From positions 186,001 to 250,000 of the forward strand of contig NZ_MRZO01000004.1 of assembly GCF_002732165.1 (NCBI RefSeq): a stretch of 64,000 nt of DNA. Direction: 5' to 3'. Positions 7,336-17,079 of this stretch are shown here, piece by piece. Source of the DNA: Staphylococcus xylosus (lineage in GTDB: Bacteria > Bacillota > Bacilli > Staphylococcales > Staphylococcaceae). How positions within the stretch are numbered: position 1 is the stretch's first letter; the number at the start of each line of letters is the position of its first letter. The notes below the pieces were generated by a model. That model worked only from the letters and a program-made list of their open reading frames with translations. It did not search any database and was not told where the DNA came from. Position numbers and translations under genes: made by a program.

Positions 7336-9403
7336 GTTAAATAACGAGGTTACTAAACGTAAAGATAATGGCTTTTTCAATTTAGAAAAGGATCAAGAAG
7401 CATTGGCAGTTTATTTAGAGGAAATAGAAGATAAGACGATATACTTTGATACTGAAATCGAACGCCTTCGCTATCTCGTTGATAATGATTTCTATTTTGA
7501 CTTATTTGCAAAATACTCAGAAGAAGATTTAGTAGAAATAACAGATTACGCTAAAAGCATTCCATTTGAATTTGCGAGTTACATGTCTGCAAGTAAGTTT
7601 TTCAAAGATTATGCTTTAAAAACAAATGATAAAAGTCAGTATTTAGAAGACTATAAGCAACACGTAGCAATCGTTGCATTATATCTAGCAAATGGACATA
7701 AAGCGACAGCTAAACAATTTATTTCAGCAATGGTTGAACAACGTTACCAACCAGCAACACCTACATTCTTAAATGCCGGTCGTGCTCGTCGTGGTGAGCT
7801 CGTATCTTGTTTCTTGCTTGAAACAGATGACAGTTTGAATTCAATTAATTTCATTGATTCAACAGCTAAGCAATTAAGTAAAATTGGTGGCGGTGTTGCT
7901 ATTAATTTATCTAAATTACGCGCGCGTGGTGAAGCGATTAAAGGTATAAAAGGCGTTGCCAAAGGTGTACTTCCAGTTGCAAAATCACTTGAAGGCGGCT
8001 TTAGCTATGCAGATCAACTTGGACAACGTCCTGGTGCGGGCGCGGTTTATTTAAATATTTTCCACTACGATGTTGAAGAGTTTTTAGATACGAAAAAAGT
8101 AAACGCTGATGAAGATTTACGTTTGTCTACAATTTCAACAGGGTTAATTGTGCCATCTAAGTTCTTCGATCTTGCAAAAGAAGGCAAAGATTTCCATATG
8201 TTTGCACCGCATACAGTTTATAAAGAATACGGTGTTACTTTAGATGATATTAACTTAGATGAATATTACGATGAACTTGTTGCTAACCCGAATGTTGATA
8301 AAAAGAAAAAAGATGCACGTGAAATGTTAAATATGATTGCACAAACACAATTACAATCAGGTTACCCATATTTAATGTTTAAAGATAATGCAAACAAAGT
8401 GCATGCTAACTCTGATATCGGACAAATTAAAATGAGCAACTTATGTACTGAAATCTTCCAATTACAAGAGACTTCTATTATCAATGATTATGGCACTGAA
8501 GATGAAATTAAACGTGACATCTCATGTAATCTAGGTTCATTAAATATTGTTAATGTAATGGAATCAGGTAAATTCAAAGACTCAGTACACACAGGTATGG
8601 ACGCTTTAACGGTTGTTAGTGATGAAGCGGATATTCAAAATGCACCTGGCGTTAGAAAAGCTAATAGAGAGTTACATTCAGTAGGATTAGGTGTAATGAA
8701 TCTACATGGCTACTTAGCTAAAAATAAAATTGGTTATGAATCTGAAGAAGCGAAAGATTTCGCTAATATTTTCTTCATGATGATGAACTATTATTCTATT
8801 GAACGTTCAATGGAAATTGCTAAAGAAAGACAAGAAGTATACAAAGACTTCGAAAAATCTGATTACGCAAACGGCAAGTACTTCGAATTCTATACAACTC
8901 AAAATTTTGAAGCAAAATATGAAAAAGTTCGTAAATTATTTGAAGGTTTTGAAGTTCCAACAGCTGAAGATTGGAAAGCTTTACAAAAAGAAGTAGAAGC
9001 ACATGGTTTATTCCATGCATATCGTTTAGCTATTGCACCAACGCAAAGTATTTCATATGTACAAAATGCAACTAGTTCAGTTATGCCAATCGTTGACCAA
9101 ATTGAGCGCCGTACTTACGGTAATGCAGAAACATTCTATCCAATGCCATTCTTATCACCAGAGACAATGTGGTACTATAAATCTGCATTTAATACAGATC
9201 AAATGAAATTAATAGATTTAATCTCAACTATTCAAACTCACGTGGATCAAGGTATTTCTACAATTTTATATGTAAATTCCGAAATTTCTACACGTGAATT
9301 ATCTAGACTTTATGTATATGCACATCATAAAGGATTAAAATCTTTATACTACACTAGAAATAAATTATTGAGTGTTGAAGAATGTACAAGTTGTTCAATA
9401 TAA
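7298..9403 (+). CDS. nrdE: Class Ib ribonucleotide reductase alpha subunit
   Basis: I place the start at ATG 7298 ([16 protein letters not shown]; 701 residues, the usual staphylococcal length), because AAGGTGGGG lies just upstream; the frame itself is open to 7238. The protein reduces ribonucleoside diphosphates with NrdF. It shows [20 protein letters not shown] (redox Cys region), NLCTEIFQ (thiyl-radical Cys), [12 protein letters not shown] (partner redox Cys) and the C-terminal EECTSCSI CxxC tail that exchanges electrons with NrdH or thioredoxin. The start is inside nrdI. An intercistronic hairpin separates it from nrdF. Confidence 0.97.
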   Translation: MKIMDEKKYNHIELNNEVTKRKDNGFFNLEKDQEALAVYLEEIEDKTIYFDTEIERLRYLVDNDFYFDLFAKYSEEDLVEITDYAKSIPFEFASYMSASKFFKDYALKTNDKSQYLEDYKQHVAIVALYLANGHKATAKQFISAMVEQRYQPATPTFLNAGRARRGELVSCFLLETDDSLNSINFIDSTAKQLSKIGGGVAINLSKLRARGEAIKGIKGVAKGVLPVAKSLEGGFSYADQLGQRPGAGAVYLNIFHYDVEEFLDTKKVNADEDLRLSTISTGLIVPSKFFDLAKEGKDFHMFAPHTVYKEYGVTLDDINLDEYYDELVANPNVDKKKKDAREMLNMIAQTQLQSGYPYLMFKDNANKVHANSDIGQIKMSNLCTEIFQLQETSIINDYGTEDEIKRDISCNLGSLNIVNVMESGKFKDSVHTGMDALTVVSDEADIQNAPGVRKANRELHSVGLGVMNLHGYLAKNKIGYESEEAKDFANIFFMMMNYYSIERSMEIAKERQEVYKDFEKSDYANGKYFEFYTTQNFEAKYEKVRKLFEGFEVPTAEDWKALQKEVEAHGLFHAYRLAIAPTQSISYVQNATSSVMPIVDQIERRTYGNAETFYPMPFLSPETMWYYKSAFNTDQMKLIDLISTIQTHVDQGISTILYVNSEISTRELSRLYVYAHHKGLKSLYYTRNKLLSVEECTSCSI

Positions 9404-9437
9404 ATAAGCAATAAGAGTCGAGTTAAGTGATTATATA

Positions 9438-9484
9438 AAAGCAGTCTAATCTAAGAATCAGATTAGGCTGTAAATCACTGCTTT
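9438..9484 (+). other. Nested intercistronic RNA hairpin between nrdE and nrdF
   Basis: The inner stem CTAATCT / AGATTAG is enclosed either by CAGT/GCTG extensions (9442-9470) or by an outer stem AAAGCAGT (9438-9445) / ACTGCTTT (9477-9484). No U-tract terminator tail follows. It may protect or process the mRNA or set the NrdE:NrdF ratio; function is inferred. Confidence 0.55.
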
Positions 9485-9519
9485 AATTAAATTTTTACTA
9501 GATAGGGGACATTATCTAA

Positions 9520-10488
9520 ATGAAAGCAGTCAATTGGAATACACAAGAAGACATGACCAATATGTTTTGGCGACAAAACATTTCTCAAATGTGGGTAGAA
9601 ACAGAATTTAAGGTATCTAAAGATATTGCAAGCTGGAAAACATTATCTGAACCCGAAAAAGAAACATTCAAAAAAGCTTTAGCAGGATTAACAGGTTTAG
9701 ATACTCATCAAGCAGACGATGGTATGCCACTGATCATGTTACACACGACAGATTTGCGTAAGAAAGCCGTTTATTCATTTATGGCTATGATGGAACAAAT
9801 CCACGCTAAAAGTTATTCGCATATTTTTACAACATTACTACCTTCTAGTGAAACAAACTATTTATTAGACAAATGGGTTATTGAAGAACCACATTTGAAA
9901 TATAAATCAGATAAAATAGTTAATAATTATCATAAATTATGGGGCAAAGAAGCTTCGTTTTTTGATCAATATATGGCGCGCGTATCAAGCGTATTCTTAG
10001 AAACATTTTTATTCTATTCTGGTTTCTATTACCCATTATATCTTGCAGGACAAGGTAGAATGACTACATCTGGAGAAATCATCCGTAAGATATTATTAGA
10101 TGAATCTATTCATGGTGTGTTTACTGGTATGGATGCACAAAGTTTACGTAATGAACTTTCAGAAAGTGAGAAACAACAAGCAGATCAAGAAATGTATAAA
10201 TTATTAGAAGATTTATATAGAAATGAAGTTGCTTATACACATTCACTTTATGATGATATTGGTTTATCTGAAGATGTACTTAATTATGTTAGGTATAATG
10301 GTAACAAAGCGTTGTCTAATTTAGGATTCGATCCATATTTCGAAGAACGTGAATTTAATCCAATTATAGAAAATGCTTTAGACACTACTACTAAAAACCA
10401 TGACTTCTTCTCTGTAAAAGGTGATGGTTATACATTAGCTTTAAACGTTGAAGCGTTAAAAGACGAAGACTTTATTTTCGAAGATTAA
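9520..10488 (+). CDS. nrdF: Class Ib ribonucleotide reductase beta subunit
   Basis: The 322-residue protein is the radical-generating R2 subunit. Metal ligands appear in the helices LTGLDTHQADDG, MMEQIHAKSYSHIF and ILLDESIHGVFTG, and WVIEEPHL supplies another carboxylate; the tyrosyl radical is expected in the HAKSYSH helix region. The C-terminal DEDFIFED tail is the NrdE docking peptide. A ribosome-binding site AGGGGA precedes ATG 9520. It is the last gene of nrdIEF and is followed by a terminator at 10544-10585. Confidence 0.97.
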   Translation: MKAVNWNTQEDMTNMFWRQNISQMWVETEFKVSKDIASWKTLSEPEKETFKKALAGLTGLDTHQADDGMPLIMLHTTDLRKKAVYSFMAMMEQIHAKSYSHIFTTLLPSSETNYLLDKWVIEEPHLKYKSDKIVNNYHKLWGKEASFFDQYMARVSSVFLETFLFYSGFYYPLYLAGQGRMTTSGEIIRKILLDESIHGVFTGMDAQSLRNELSESEKQQADQEMYKLLEDLYRNEVAYTHSLYDDIGLSEDVLNYVRYNGNKALSNLGFDPYFEEREFNPIIENALDTTTKNHDFFSVKGDGYTLALNVEALKDEDFIFED

Positions 10489-10543
10489 ACCAAATTTATA
10501 AATATAAGATTAGTTTTAGTGTATTAATGTTAATTATATAATC

Positions 10544-10585
10544 AATAAGCTTCTAAAAGTTAAACTTTTAGAAGGCTTATTTTTA
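10544..10585 (+). terminator. Rho-independent terminator of nrdIEF
   Basis: Arms AATAAGCTTCTAAAAG and CTTTTAGAAGGCTTATT pair with one bulged G and are followed by a T tract. Confidence 0.9.
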
Positions 10586-10690
10586 TATGATATTAGTAGC
10601 TAGAGACAAATATTTCAGGAAGAAATCAATGAAAAAGATACATTAATATTTCAGCAAGAAATAATTGATAGATAGTAAACTGAATATTTT

Positions 10691-10707
10691 TTGTATATAG
10701 TATACAA
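10691..10707. promoter_or_regulatory. Unassigned 17-bp palindrome upstream of sst operon
   Basis: TTGTATATAGTATACAA is perfectly symmetrical (TTGTATA-TAG-TATACAA). It has the look of a GntR-type or similar operator, but I cannot assign a regulator. It lies 75 bases upstream of the Fur box. Confidence 0.35.
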
Positions 10708-10750
10708 TTAAATACTTTTATTTAAATCACTGATTGCTATTGAATTTACG

Positions 10751-10778
10751 TTTAAAAATGGTAAAATTTTATTATAAC
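10751..10778 (+). promoter_or_regulatory. Probable sstABCD promoter
   Basis: TTTAAA (10751-10756) and TATAAC (10773-10778) with a 16-base spacer precede the Fur box, which then covers the expected transcription start. Confidence 0.5.
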
Positions 10779-10781
10779 CAC

Positions 10782-10796
10782 TGATAATGATTATCA
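10782..10796. promoter_or_regulatory. Fur box
   Basis: TGATAATGATTATCA is a perfect 7-1-7 Fur palindrome. It sits immediately downstream of the probable sst -10 element, so Fe-Fur should block transcription in iron-replete cells. S. aureus sst is a known Fur-regulated operon. Confidence 0.93.
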
Positions 10797-10856
10797 TAAC
10801 CAATGGTTAACATCATGAATAATTCGCAATTATGAAAGGATTAGAGGTATATCATT

Positions 10857-11825
10857 ATGAAATTCTTTTTAAATGGTATTGTTTTAGCTATCATTTTATC
10901 ATTACTTACTATCCTTTCTCTTTTTATAGGTGTGAGTAAGGTTTCAATTACTGACATTTTCACACTTTCTAAAGAGCAAATGAATATTATAGTCTCAAGT
11001 AGAATTCCAAGGACTGTTAGTATATTAATATCAGGTAGTACGCTAGCACTCGCTGGCTTGATCATGCAACAAATGATGCAAAATAAATTTGTGAGTCCAA
11101 CTACAGCTGGGACTATGGAATGGGCAAAACTAGGCATCTTAATATCAATGATATTTTTCCCTCAAGAAAATATCATGATTAAATTAGTTTTTGCAGTAGT
11201 TTTGAGTATTGCAGGTACTTTTTTATTTGTAAAATTAGTTCAATATATTCGTTTTACCGATGTTATTTTTATTCCGCTGTTAGGAATCATGCTCGGTGGT
11301 ATTGTTTCGAGTTTTTCAACTTTTATAGCACTTAGAACGAATACAGTTCAAAGTATCGGTAACTGGTTAAATGGTAATTTTGCCATTATTACGAGTGGAA
11401 GGTATGAAATTTTATACTTAAGTATACCGTTACTAATATTTACATATATTTTTGCGAATCATTTTACAATCGCAGGAATGGGAAAAGATTTCAGTAATAA
11501 TTTAGGTGTTAACTACGAAAGAATTATTAACATTGGCTTATTTATCACAGCCACGATTACAGCTTTAGTAGTTGTTACCGTAGGAACATTACCTTTTTTA
11601 GGGCTTATTGTCCCAAATATTGTATCGATTTTTAGAGGAGATCATTTGAAAAATGCTTTACCGCATACAGCAATGTTAGGTGCAATTTTTGTTATGTTTT
11701 CAGACATTATCGGCAGACTGATTGTTTATCCATATGAGATTAATATCGGCTTAACAATTGGTGTCTTTGGCACTATTATTTTCTTAATCTTGCTAATGAA
11801 AGGAAGACATAACTATGCAAATTAG
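10857..11825 (+). CDS. sstA: Iron-siderophore ABC transporter permease SstA
   Basis: The 322-residue FecCD/BtuC-family permease has multiple hydrophobic helices. Conserved segments include RIPRTVSILISGSTLALAGL near residue 55 and GTLPFLGLIVPNIV near residue 240. It is one of two membrane subunits taking up catechol-type siderophore iron delivered by SstD. GAGG lies 9 bases before ATG 10857. It overlaps sstB by 11 bases, and the promoter carries a Fur box. Confidence 0.94.
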   Translation: MKFFLNGIVLAIILSLLTILSLFIGVSKVSITDIFTLSKEQMNIIVSSRIPRTVSILISGSTLALAGLIMQQMMQNKFVSPTTAGTMEWAKLGILISMIFFPQENIMIKLVFAVVLSIAGTFLFVKLVQYIRFTDVIFIPLLGIMLGGIVSSFSTFIALRTNTVQSIGNWLNGNFAIITSGRYEILYLSIPLLIFTYIFANHFTIAGMGKDFSNNLGVNYERIINIGLFITATITALVVVTVGTLPFLGLIVPNIVSIFRGDHLKNALPHTAMLGAIFVMFSDIIGRLIVYPYEINIGLTIGVFGTIIFLILLMKGRHNYAN

Positions 11826-12774
11826 CGCTAAAACAAAAATGTACATATTAATTTCTTGTACGGTCATAGTAGCAGCGGTTTACCTTCTAGTAGGTATTGA
11901 TTTTGAAATATTCCGATATCAATTTACTAGTCGTTTGAGAAAGCTCATACTTATGGTTTTAGTAGGTGGTGCAATAGCAGCATCTGTAGTTATTTTCCAA
12001 GCGATTACGACCAATAGATTACTAACGCCTTCTATAATGGGATTAGATGCGATTTATATGTTTGTAAAAGTACTAATTATATTCGTATTCGGTGTACAAT
12101 CAGTATTTGTTACAGATTTATATTTAAGCTTTTTAATTTCTTTAATAGTTATGATTGGATTTTCGTTACTACTATTCCAAGGTATTTTTAGAATTGGTGA
12201 TGTATCAGTGTATTTTATATTACTGGTTGGTATCATTTTAGGAACTTTCTTTAGAAGTATTACAGGCTTTTTAGAACTAATTATAAATCCAGAAGATTTT
12301 TTAGCGGTCCAAAGCGCAATGTTTGCAAATTTTGATGCTTCCAATAGTAAGCTCGTAACCTTATGTGGCATTATACTTATTGTTCTTATCCTGATTACTG
12401 TATACGCAATACCATATTTAGACGTGCTGTTATTAGGTCGAGACCAAGCGATTAACTTAGGGATATCATATAAAACTTTAACGCGATTATTATTAATTTT
12501 AGTGTCTGTGTTGGTATCAATTTCAACAGCTTTAGTTGGACCTATCACATTCTTAGGTTTACTAACAGTCAATTTAGCACATGAATTAATGAAAACATAT
12601 AAACATAAGTATATTTTGCCAGCAACGATTTGTATTAGTTGGTTAAGTTTAATTCTAGCCCAAGCAGTCGTTGAAAATTTCTTTGAAGCAACTACGCAAG
12701 TTAGCATTATCATTGATTTAGTTGGTGGAAGTTACTTCATTTATCTGTTAATAAAAAGGAGACATGCGCATTGA
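11815..12774 (+). CDS. sstB: Iron-siderophore ABC transporter permease SstB
   Basis: The 319-residue FecCD-family permease is the second membrane subunit. It has RKLILMVLVGGAIAASVVIFQ in the N-terminal half and LVGPITFLGLLTVNLAHEL in the C-terminal conserved block where the ATPase docks. ATG 11815 lies inside sstA behind AAAGGAAG, and its stop overlaps the sstC start, so the four sst genes are translationally linked. Confidence 0.93.
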   Translation: MQISAKTKMYILISCTVIVAAVYLLVGIDFEIFRYQFTSRLRKLILMVLVGGAIAASVVIFQAITTNRLLTPSIMGLDAIYMFVKVLIIFVFGVQSVFVTDLYLSFLISLIVMIGFSLLLFQGIFRIGDVSVYFILLVGIILGTFFRSITGFLELIINPEDFLAVQSAMFANFDASNSKLVTLCGIILIVLILITVYAIPYLDVLLLGRDQAINLGISYKTLTRLLLILVSVLVSISTALVGPITFLGLLTVNLAHELMKTYKHKYILPATICISWLSLILAQAVVENFFEATTQVSIIIDLVGGSYFIYLLIKRRHAH

Positions 12775-13571
12775 TCAAAGTTCAAGGTCTTAATAAGACG
12801 ATACAAGATAAAGCAATTTTGCAAAATATAAACGTTGAAATCAACAAAGGAAAATTGACAACTATGATAGGTCCAAATGGTGCAGGGAAGAGTACACTTT
12901 TGTCAGCTATAACAAGGTTGATTGACTTTGAATCAGGTACGATTGAAATTGAAGGAAAGTTAATTAGGGATTACAAAAGTAATGAGTTAGCTAAAAAATT
13001 AGCAATTTTAAAACAATCCAACCATACAGAATTAAATATTACTGTTGAAGAACTTGTGAAATTTGGACGTTTTCCACATTCAAAAGGTCGATTAAAACAA
13101 GAAGATAGAGATCAAGTTGAATACGCATTAGACTTATTACAATTAAATGAAATAAGAGATCGTTATTTAAAAACACTTTCTGGAGGGCAACGCCAACGAG
13201 CTTATGTAGCTATGACGATTGCTCAAGACACTGAATACATATTATTAGATGAGCCATTGAATAATCTTGATATGAAACATTCAGTTCAGATTATGCAAAC
13301 ACTACGTAGGCTCGCGCAAGATTTGAATAAAACGATAGTCGTTGTGATTCATGATATTAACTTTGCGTCTTGCTATTCTGATGACATCATCGCATTAAAA
13401 GACGGTCAACTTGTAAAAGCCAGTACAAAAAATGATGTTATACAAACAGATGTATTAAAAACGCTATACGATATGGATGTTAGGATTGAAGAAATTCGTG
13501 GGCAACGTATATGTGTTTATTACGATGAGTTAACAGCGCATCAAGATTTAGCATTGGCACATTCAATGTAA
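12771..13571 (+). CDS. sstC: Iron-siderophore ABC transporter ATP-binding protein SstC
   Basis: The 266-residue ATPase starts with TTG at 12771, overlapping the sstB stop, behind AAAAGGAG. Walker A is GPNGAGKST (about residue 34), the ABC signature LSGGQRQRA, Walker B YILLDEPLNNLD, and the switch histidine follows in VIHDINFAS. It energises siderophore import by SstAB. The length fits FepC/FhuC-type ATPases. Confidence 0.94.
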   Translation: MIKVQGLNKTIQDKAILQNINVEINKGKLTTMIGPNGAGKSTLLSAITRLIDFESGTIEIEGKLIRDYKSNELAKKLAILKQSNHTELNITVEELVKFGRFPHSKGRLKQEDRDQVEYALDLLQLNEIRDRYLKTLSGGQRQRAYVAMTIAQDTEYILLDEPLNNLDMKHSVQIMQTLRRLAQDLNKTIVVVIHDINFASCYSDDIIALKDGQLVKASTKNDVIQTDVLKTLYDMDVRIEEIRGQRICVYYDELTAHQDLALAHSM

Positions 13572-13673
13572 TTAATGTTGACTTTGAGGGGAGTGATGCA
13601 ACTGTAACGTTGTTAACTTTTAGGGACATAAAAAAGGAGTGCACCATTTAGAAATACAGGAGGAGTTAAGCAC

Positions 13674-14720
13674 ATGAAAAAATTAAGTATATTATTAGTA
13701 GTAGGTTTAATGTTTTTATTAGTAGCATGTAGCAATGGTGGATCAGATGACAAAAAGAATTCAGATGCTGATTCAAAGGGTGAAAGTTCAGATAAAACAG
13801 TAAAGGTTGAAAATAACTATCAAGCAAGTGGTGAAAAACGCGATGGTAGTGATGCTAAAGCTGTTAAAGAAACTGTAGAAGTTCCTAAAAATCCCAAAAA
13901 TGCAGTTGTCTTTGATTATGGTACTTTAGATACAATGAAAGAAATGGGACTTGAAGATAAAGTTAAAGCACTTCCTAAAGGTGAAGGCAATAAATCATTG
14001 CCAGATTTCTTAAGTGATTTCAAAGATGAAAAATATTTGAATACTGGAAGTCTAAAAGAAGTTAATTTCGATAAAGTTGCAGAAGCTAAACCAGAAGTTA
14101 TCTATATTTCTGGACGAACAGCGAATCAAAAAAATCTAGATGAATTTAAAAAAGCTGCACCAGATGCAAAAGTAGTTTACGTTGGTGTTGACGATAAAGA
14201 TGAAGTAAATTCATTGAAAAAGAATACTGAAATTTTAGGTAAAATTTATGATAAAGAAGACAAAGCAAAATCACTAACTAAAAAATTAGATGATAAAATT
14301 GCTGGTATCAAAGATAAAACAAAAGATTTAAAAGATAACAAAGCTTTATTCTTATTAGTAAATGAAGGTGAATTATCAACATTCGGAGCAGGAGAACGTT
14401 TCGGTGCAATGATATTCGACACAATGGGCTTCACGCCAGCTGATGATAATATTAAAAATAGTAAACATGGTCAAAATGTCACTAATGAATACGTAGCAGA
14501 GAAAAATCCAAGTATTATCTTTGCAATGGACCGTGGACAAGCAATTGGTGGTAAATCAACAGCTAAAAATGCATTAGGTAATGATGTGATTAAAGACGTG
14601 GATGCAATTAAAGATAACAAAGTGTATGAGTTAGATCCTAAACTTTGGTACTTTGCAAGTGGTTCTACAACAACAGCAATTAAACAAATTGAAGAAGTTG
14701 AGAAGGCATTAGAAAAATAA
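13674..14720 (+). CDS. sstD: Siderophore-binding lipoprotein SstD
   Basis: The 348-residue protein has a lipoprotein signal, MKKLSILLVVGLMFLLVAC, with lipobox LVAC; the mature Cys19 would be lipidated by Lgt. A Ser/Asp/Lys-rich linker precedes a helical-backbone solute-binding domain (FecB/TroA type; VVFDYGTLDTMKEMGL, YISGRTANQKNLDEF). It captures catechol or catecholamine siderophores outside the membrane. AGGAGG precedes the ATG. A 102-base gap after sstC contains no obvious separate promoter. A terminator follows at 14757. Confidence 0.93.
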   Translation: MKKLSILLVVGLMFLLVACSNGGSDDKKNSDADSKGESSDKTVKVENNYQASGEKRDGSDAKAVKETVEVPKNPKNAVVFDYGTLDTMKEMGLEDKVKALPKGEGNKSLPDFLSDFKDEKYLNTGSLKEVNFDKVAEAKPEVIYISGRTANQKNLDEFKKAAPDAKVVYVGVDDKDEVNSLKKNTEILGKIYDKEDKAKSLTKKLDDKIAGIKDKTKDLKDNKALFLLVNEGELSTFGAGERFGAMIFDTMGFTPADDNIKNSKHGQNVTNEYVAEKNPSIIFAMDRGQAIGGKSTAKNALGNDVIKDVDAIKDNKVYELDPKLWYFASGSTTTAIKQIEEVEKALEK

Positions 14721-14756
14721 AGTTAAAGATGTTATTTGTGGGGAAACATCTGAATC

Positions 14757-14790
14757 GAGAGTCTGGAGCATACTAGGCTCTCTTTTTTTA
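14757..14790 (+). terminator. Terminator of sstABCD
   Basis: The stem GAGAGTCT / AGGCTCTC, with one G-T pair, is followed by TTTTTTTA. Confidence 0.85.
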
Positions 14791-15034
14791 TGTGCGAAGC
14801 CAGTCTTATAGCTGATTAAGAAATAGTAGAATTATTAAGTTACAACACATATATAATATTATAAATAATGATTGGATATACATGTTATATTGATTTTGAA
14901 TAAATCAATATATTATTAAACTTTAAGTTAGTAATGTTATAATCACATAAAGAATACAAGTTGATTTTTAGAAAATAAACCTCTAACATCAACTTGTAAA
15001 AATTAAAACATCGAATGTAGGGGGATTGAGATAC

Positions 15035-15361
15035 ATGATATTAGATAATGTTAATCCAAATGATTTATATCCAACTGAGAAAAAAGGACCTAATGTATTA
15101 GGGACGATAGAATATTCTGTACAAGGTTCTTCAGAATTTGAAGGTGCTTTTATAGCCACAAGCGAAAGAGTTATTTTAAATGTGGATATGAACGGGGAAT
15201 TTTATTATAGAAGTATCGCGTATAATGAAATAGAATCAATTGACTATGATGGTGAAAAGATTAATTTTAAATTTAATATTGGACCAATGCCTATGAAGGA
15301 TATTCAAAAAGGTGATGTAGAGACTTTCGTTCAATTTGTTAGTGATAAAATAGATCATTAA
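15035..15361 (+). CDS. Small PH-like domain protein
   Basis: I choose ATG 15035 (MILDNVNPNDLYPTEKKG, 108 residues): AGGGGG ends 10 bases before it, whereas the upstream in-frame TTG 15026 is too close. The soluble protein resembles bacterial PH/YokE-like domains: EFEGAFIATSERVILNV and YRSIAYNEIESIDYDGEKINF follow the usual beta-strand pattern of that fold. Function is unknown. The gene stands alone between two terminators. The preceding 314 bases (14721-15034) hold the sst terminator and an A/T-rich promoter region with no confident elements. Confidence 0.75.
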   Translation: MILDNVNPNDLYPTEKKGPNVLGTIEYSVQGSSEFEGAFIATSERVILNVDMNGEFYYRSIAYNEIESIDYDGEKINFKFNIGPMPMKDIQKGDVETFVQFVSDKIDH

Positions 15362-15470
15362 TAGCCTATCTGAAAAATCGTCATACGATCAAAGTGTGAA
15401 ATTTTGAATTAATAAATAAAGTTATAACAAATGAAATAGTTTGGTACATAAATACTAATACTTAAAATAA

Positions 15471-15505
15471 ACAACACCTTCAACTTTTGTGAAGGTGTTG
15501 TTTTA
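15471..15505 (+). terminator. Terminator of PH-like gene
   Basis: Arms ACAACACCTTCA and TGAAGGTGTTGT pair perfectly and are followed by TTTT. Confidence 0.85.
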
Positions 15506-15534
15506 ATATTATCCAAATATAACAAGTAAGTATA

Positions 15535-15588
15535 AAAAATACGTGTTACATCTTCTGTTTAATCAAAAATGATGTGACACGTATTTTT
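15535..15588 (-). terminator. Terminator of murB-CHY operon
   Basis: Arms AAAAATACGTGTTACATC (15535-15552) and GATGTGACACGTATTTTT (15571-15588) form an 18-bp stem with A/T ends serving as a U-tract on either strand. It lies 11 bases beyond the 15599 stop. Confidence 0.85.
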
Positions 15589-15598
15589 AAATAGTTAA

Positions 15599-15913
15599 TT
15601 AAACTGAAAAATATAAATGATAGTGATACTTACAACGATTGTTAAAATGTGCATCACACTCAGGACAAGCTTCAATCATCATATAATCATTTACGGTCAT
15701 TTCATGATGGCAAACGCCACATAAAATTGCCTTTTCATTAAATTCATCTGAATTCCATCGCTGTATGCTATGGTTTTCATGTTTATTGTGACATTTGTAG
15801 CAAGGATAGTATTTGTTACAACATTTGAATTTAATCGCAATGATGTCTAATGGTGTTTGATAATGTGTACACCGAGATTCATTATCTACTGTAGAACCGT
15901 ATACATTAATCAT
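15599..15913 (-). CDS. CHY zinc-finger protein
   Basis: The 104-residue protein has the Cys/His pattern of the CHY zinc finger: CTHYQTPLDIIAIKFKCC, YYPCYKCHNKHENH, AILCGVCHHEM, and CPECDAHFNNRCKYHYHLYF. It should bind several zinc ions; cellular role unknown. A ribosome-binding site AGGAG precedes the ATG. It lies 14 bases downstream of murB and shares a terminator with it, so it is probably the second gene of a murB operon. Confidence 0.88.
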   Translation of the reverse strand: MINVYGSTVDNESRCTHYQTPLDIIAIKFKCCNKYYPCYKCHNKHENHSIQRWNSDEFNEKAILCGVCHHEMTVNDYMMIEACPECDAHFNNRCKYHYHLYFSV

Positions 15914-15927
15914 AGTCTTTACTCCTA

Positions 15928-16848
15928 TTAATCAACAGGATGGTCTCCAATGATTCTCACTTCTGGATGGAGATCAACGTCAAATTTTTCTTTTACAACT
16001 TCTTGAACGTAGTGAATTAAATCTTCGTAATCAGTAGCCGTACCTTTATCAACATTCACCATAAAGCCAGCATGCTTTTTAGATACTTCAACTCCGCCAA
16101 TACGATGACCTTGTAAATCAGAGTCTTGAATTAATTTACCCGCGAAATGGCCCGGTGGACGTTGGAAAACACTACCACATGATGGGTACTCTAATGGCTG
16201 TTTTGTTTCTCTTCTCTCAGTTAGATCATCCATAGTCGCTTGTATTTCTTCTAGATTACCAGGTGCAAGTGTAAATGCAGCTTCTAAGACCACTAAGTGT
16301 TTTTGTTGCACAATACTATTACGATAATCTAATTCCAATTCTTTATTCGTTAACGTAATCAAATCGCCTTTATCATTTAAACAAAGGGCATAATCTATAC
16401 AATCTTTTACTTCTCCACCATAAGCACCTGCATTCATAAATACAGCGCCGCCAATCGAGCCAGGTATACCGCATGCAAATTCAAGTCCTGTTAGGGCATG
16501 GTCTCTTGCAGTGCGCGAAACATCTATGATTGCTGCGCCACTACCAGAAATGATTGCATCATCTGATACATCGATATAATCAAGTGAAAGTAAGCTAATA
16601 ACAATTCCACGAATACCACCTTCGCGAATAATAATATTAGAACCATTTCCTAAATAGGTTACAGGAATATCTTTAGTATAGGCATAGTGAACGATGGCTT
16701 GAACATGTTCATTTTTGGTAGGGGAAAGATAATAATCAGCCTTACCACCAGTCTGCGTATAAGTATACTTTTTTAAGGGCTCATCAATTTTAATAATTTC
16801 TGATGGTACAATTGCTTTTAATTCCTTTAAGATGTTATCTTTATGCAA
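15928..16848 (-). CDS. murB: UDP-N-acetylenolpyruvoylglucosamine reductase
   Basis: The 306-residue protein reduces UDP-GlcNAc-enolpyruvate to UDP-MurNAc with NADPH and FAD. FAD-binding segments [16 protein letters not shown] and [39 protein letters not shown], and the catalytic Ser in [13 protein letters not shown] are present, with a C-terminal Glu in LHPEVRIIG. It is the type II (Gram-positive) form. The start is TTG at 16848 ([10 protein letters not shown]), with AAAGGATG eight bases before it. Confidence 0.96.
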   Translation of the reverse strand: MHKDNILKELKAIVPSEIIKIDEPLKKYTYTQTGGKADYYLSPTKNEHVQAIVHYAYTKDIPVTYLGNGSNIIIREGGIRGIVISLLSLDYIDVSDDAIISGSGAAIIDVSRTARDHALTGLEFACGIPGSIGGAVFMNAGAYGGEVKDCIDYALCLNDKGDLITLTNKELELDYRNSIVQQKHLVVLEAAFTLAPGNLEEIQATMDDLTERRETKQPLEYPSCGSVFQRPPGHFAGKLIQDSDLQGHRIGGVEVSKKHAGFMVNVDKGTATDYEDLIHYVQEVVKEKFDVDLHPEVRIIGDHPVD

Positions 16849-17079
16849 CTATAGAACATCCTTTCTTGTTGAATTCATTTATTTATTATACCAATGATTT
16901 GTGCGCTTGGCTAAAATCTTAGGATAATATTCATTATTTTTTAAAACTTTAATTGATACATTTAAGGATTTCATGTAGAAACAAGATTTTAGTTAAAGTG
17001 ACTTAAATTACATGTGCAAGTTATAAATACCTATTTTAATCATTTTGATATATTCATATAAGTGTTTAAGCATATTTAA

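Larger units (their letters stand above)
10489..10856. other. Intergenic region nrdF / sstA
   Basis: This 368-base gap holds the nrd terminator, an imperfect direct repeat (about 10609-10632 and 10645-10668, offset 36 bases, 21 of 24 identical), a 17-bp perfect palindrome TTGTATATAGTATACAA (10691-10707), and the sst promoter with its Fur box. Confidence 0.7.

Noticed and set aside
12054..12713. 219-codon minus-strand frame inside sstB
   Set aside because: Shadow frame of the permease gene with no ribosome-binding site and no recognised motif.
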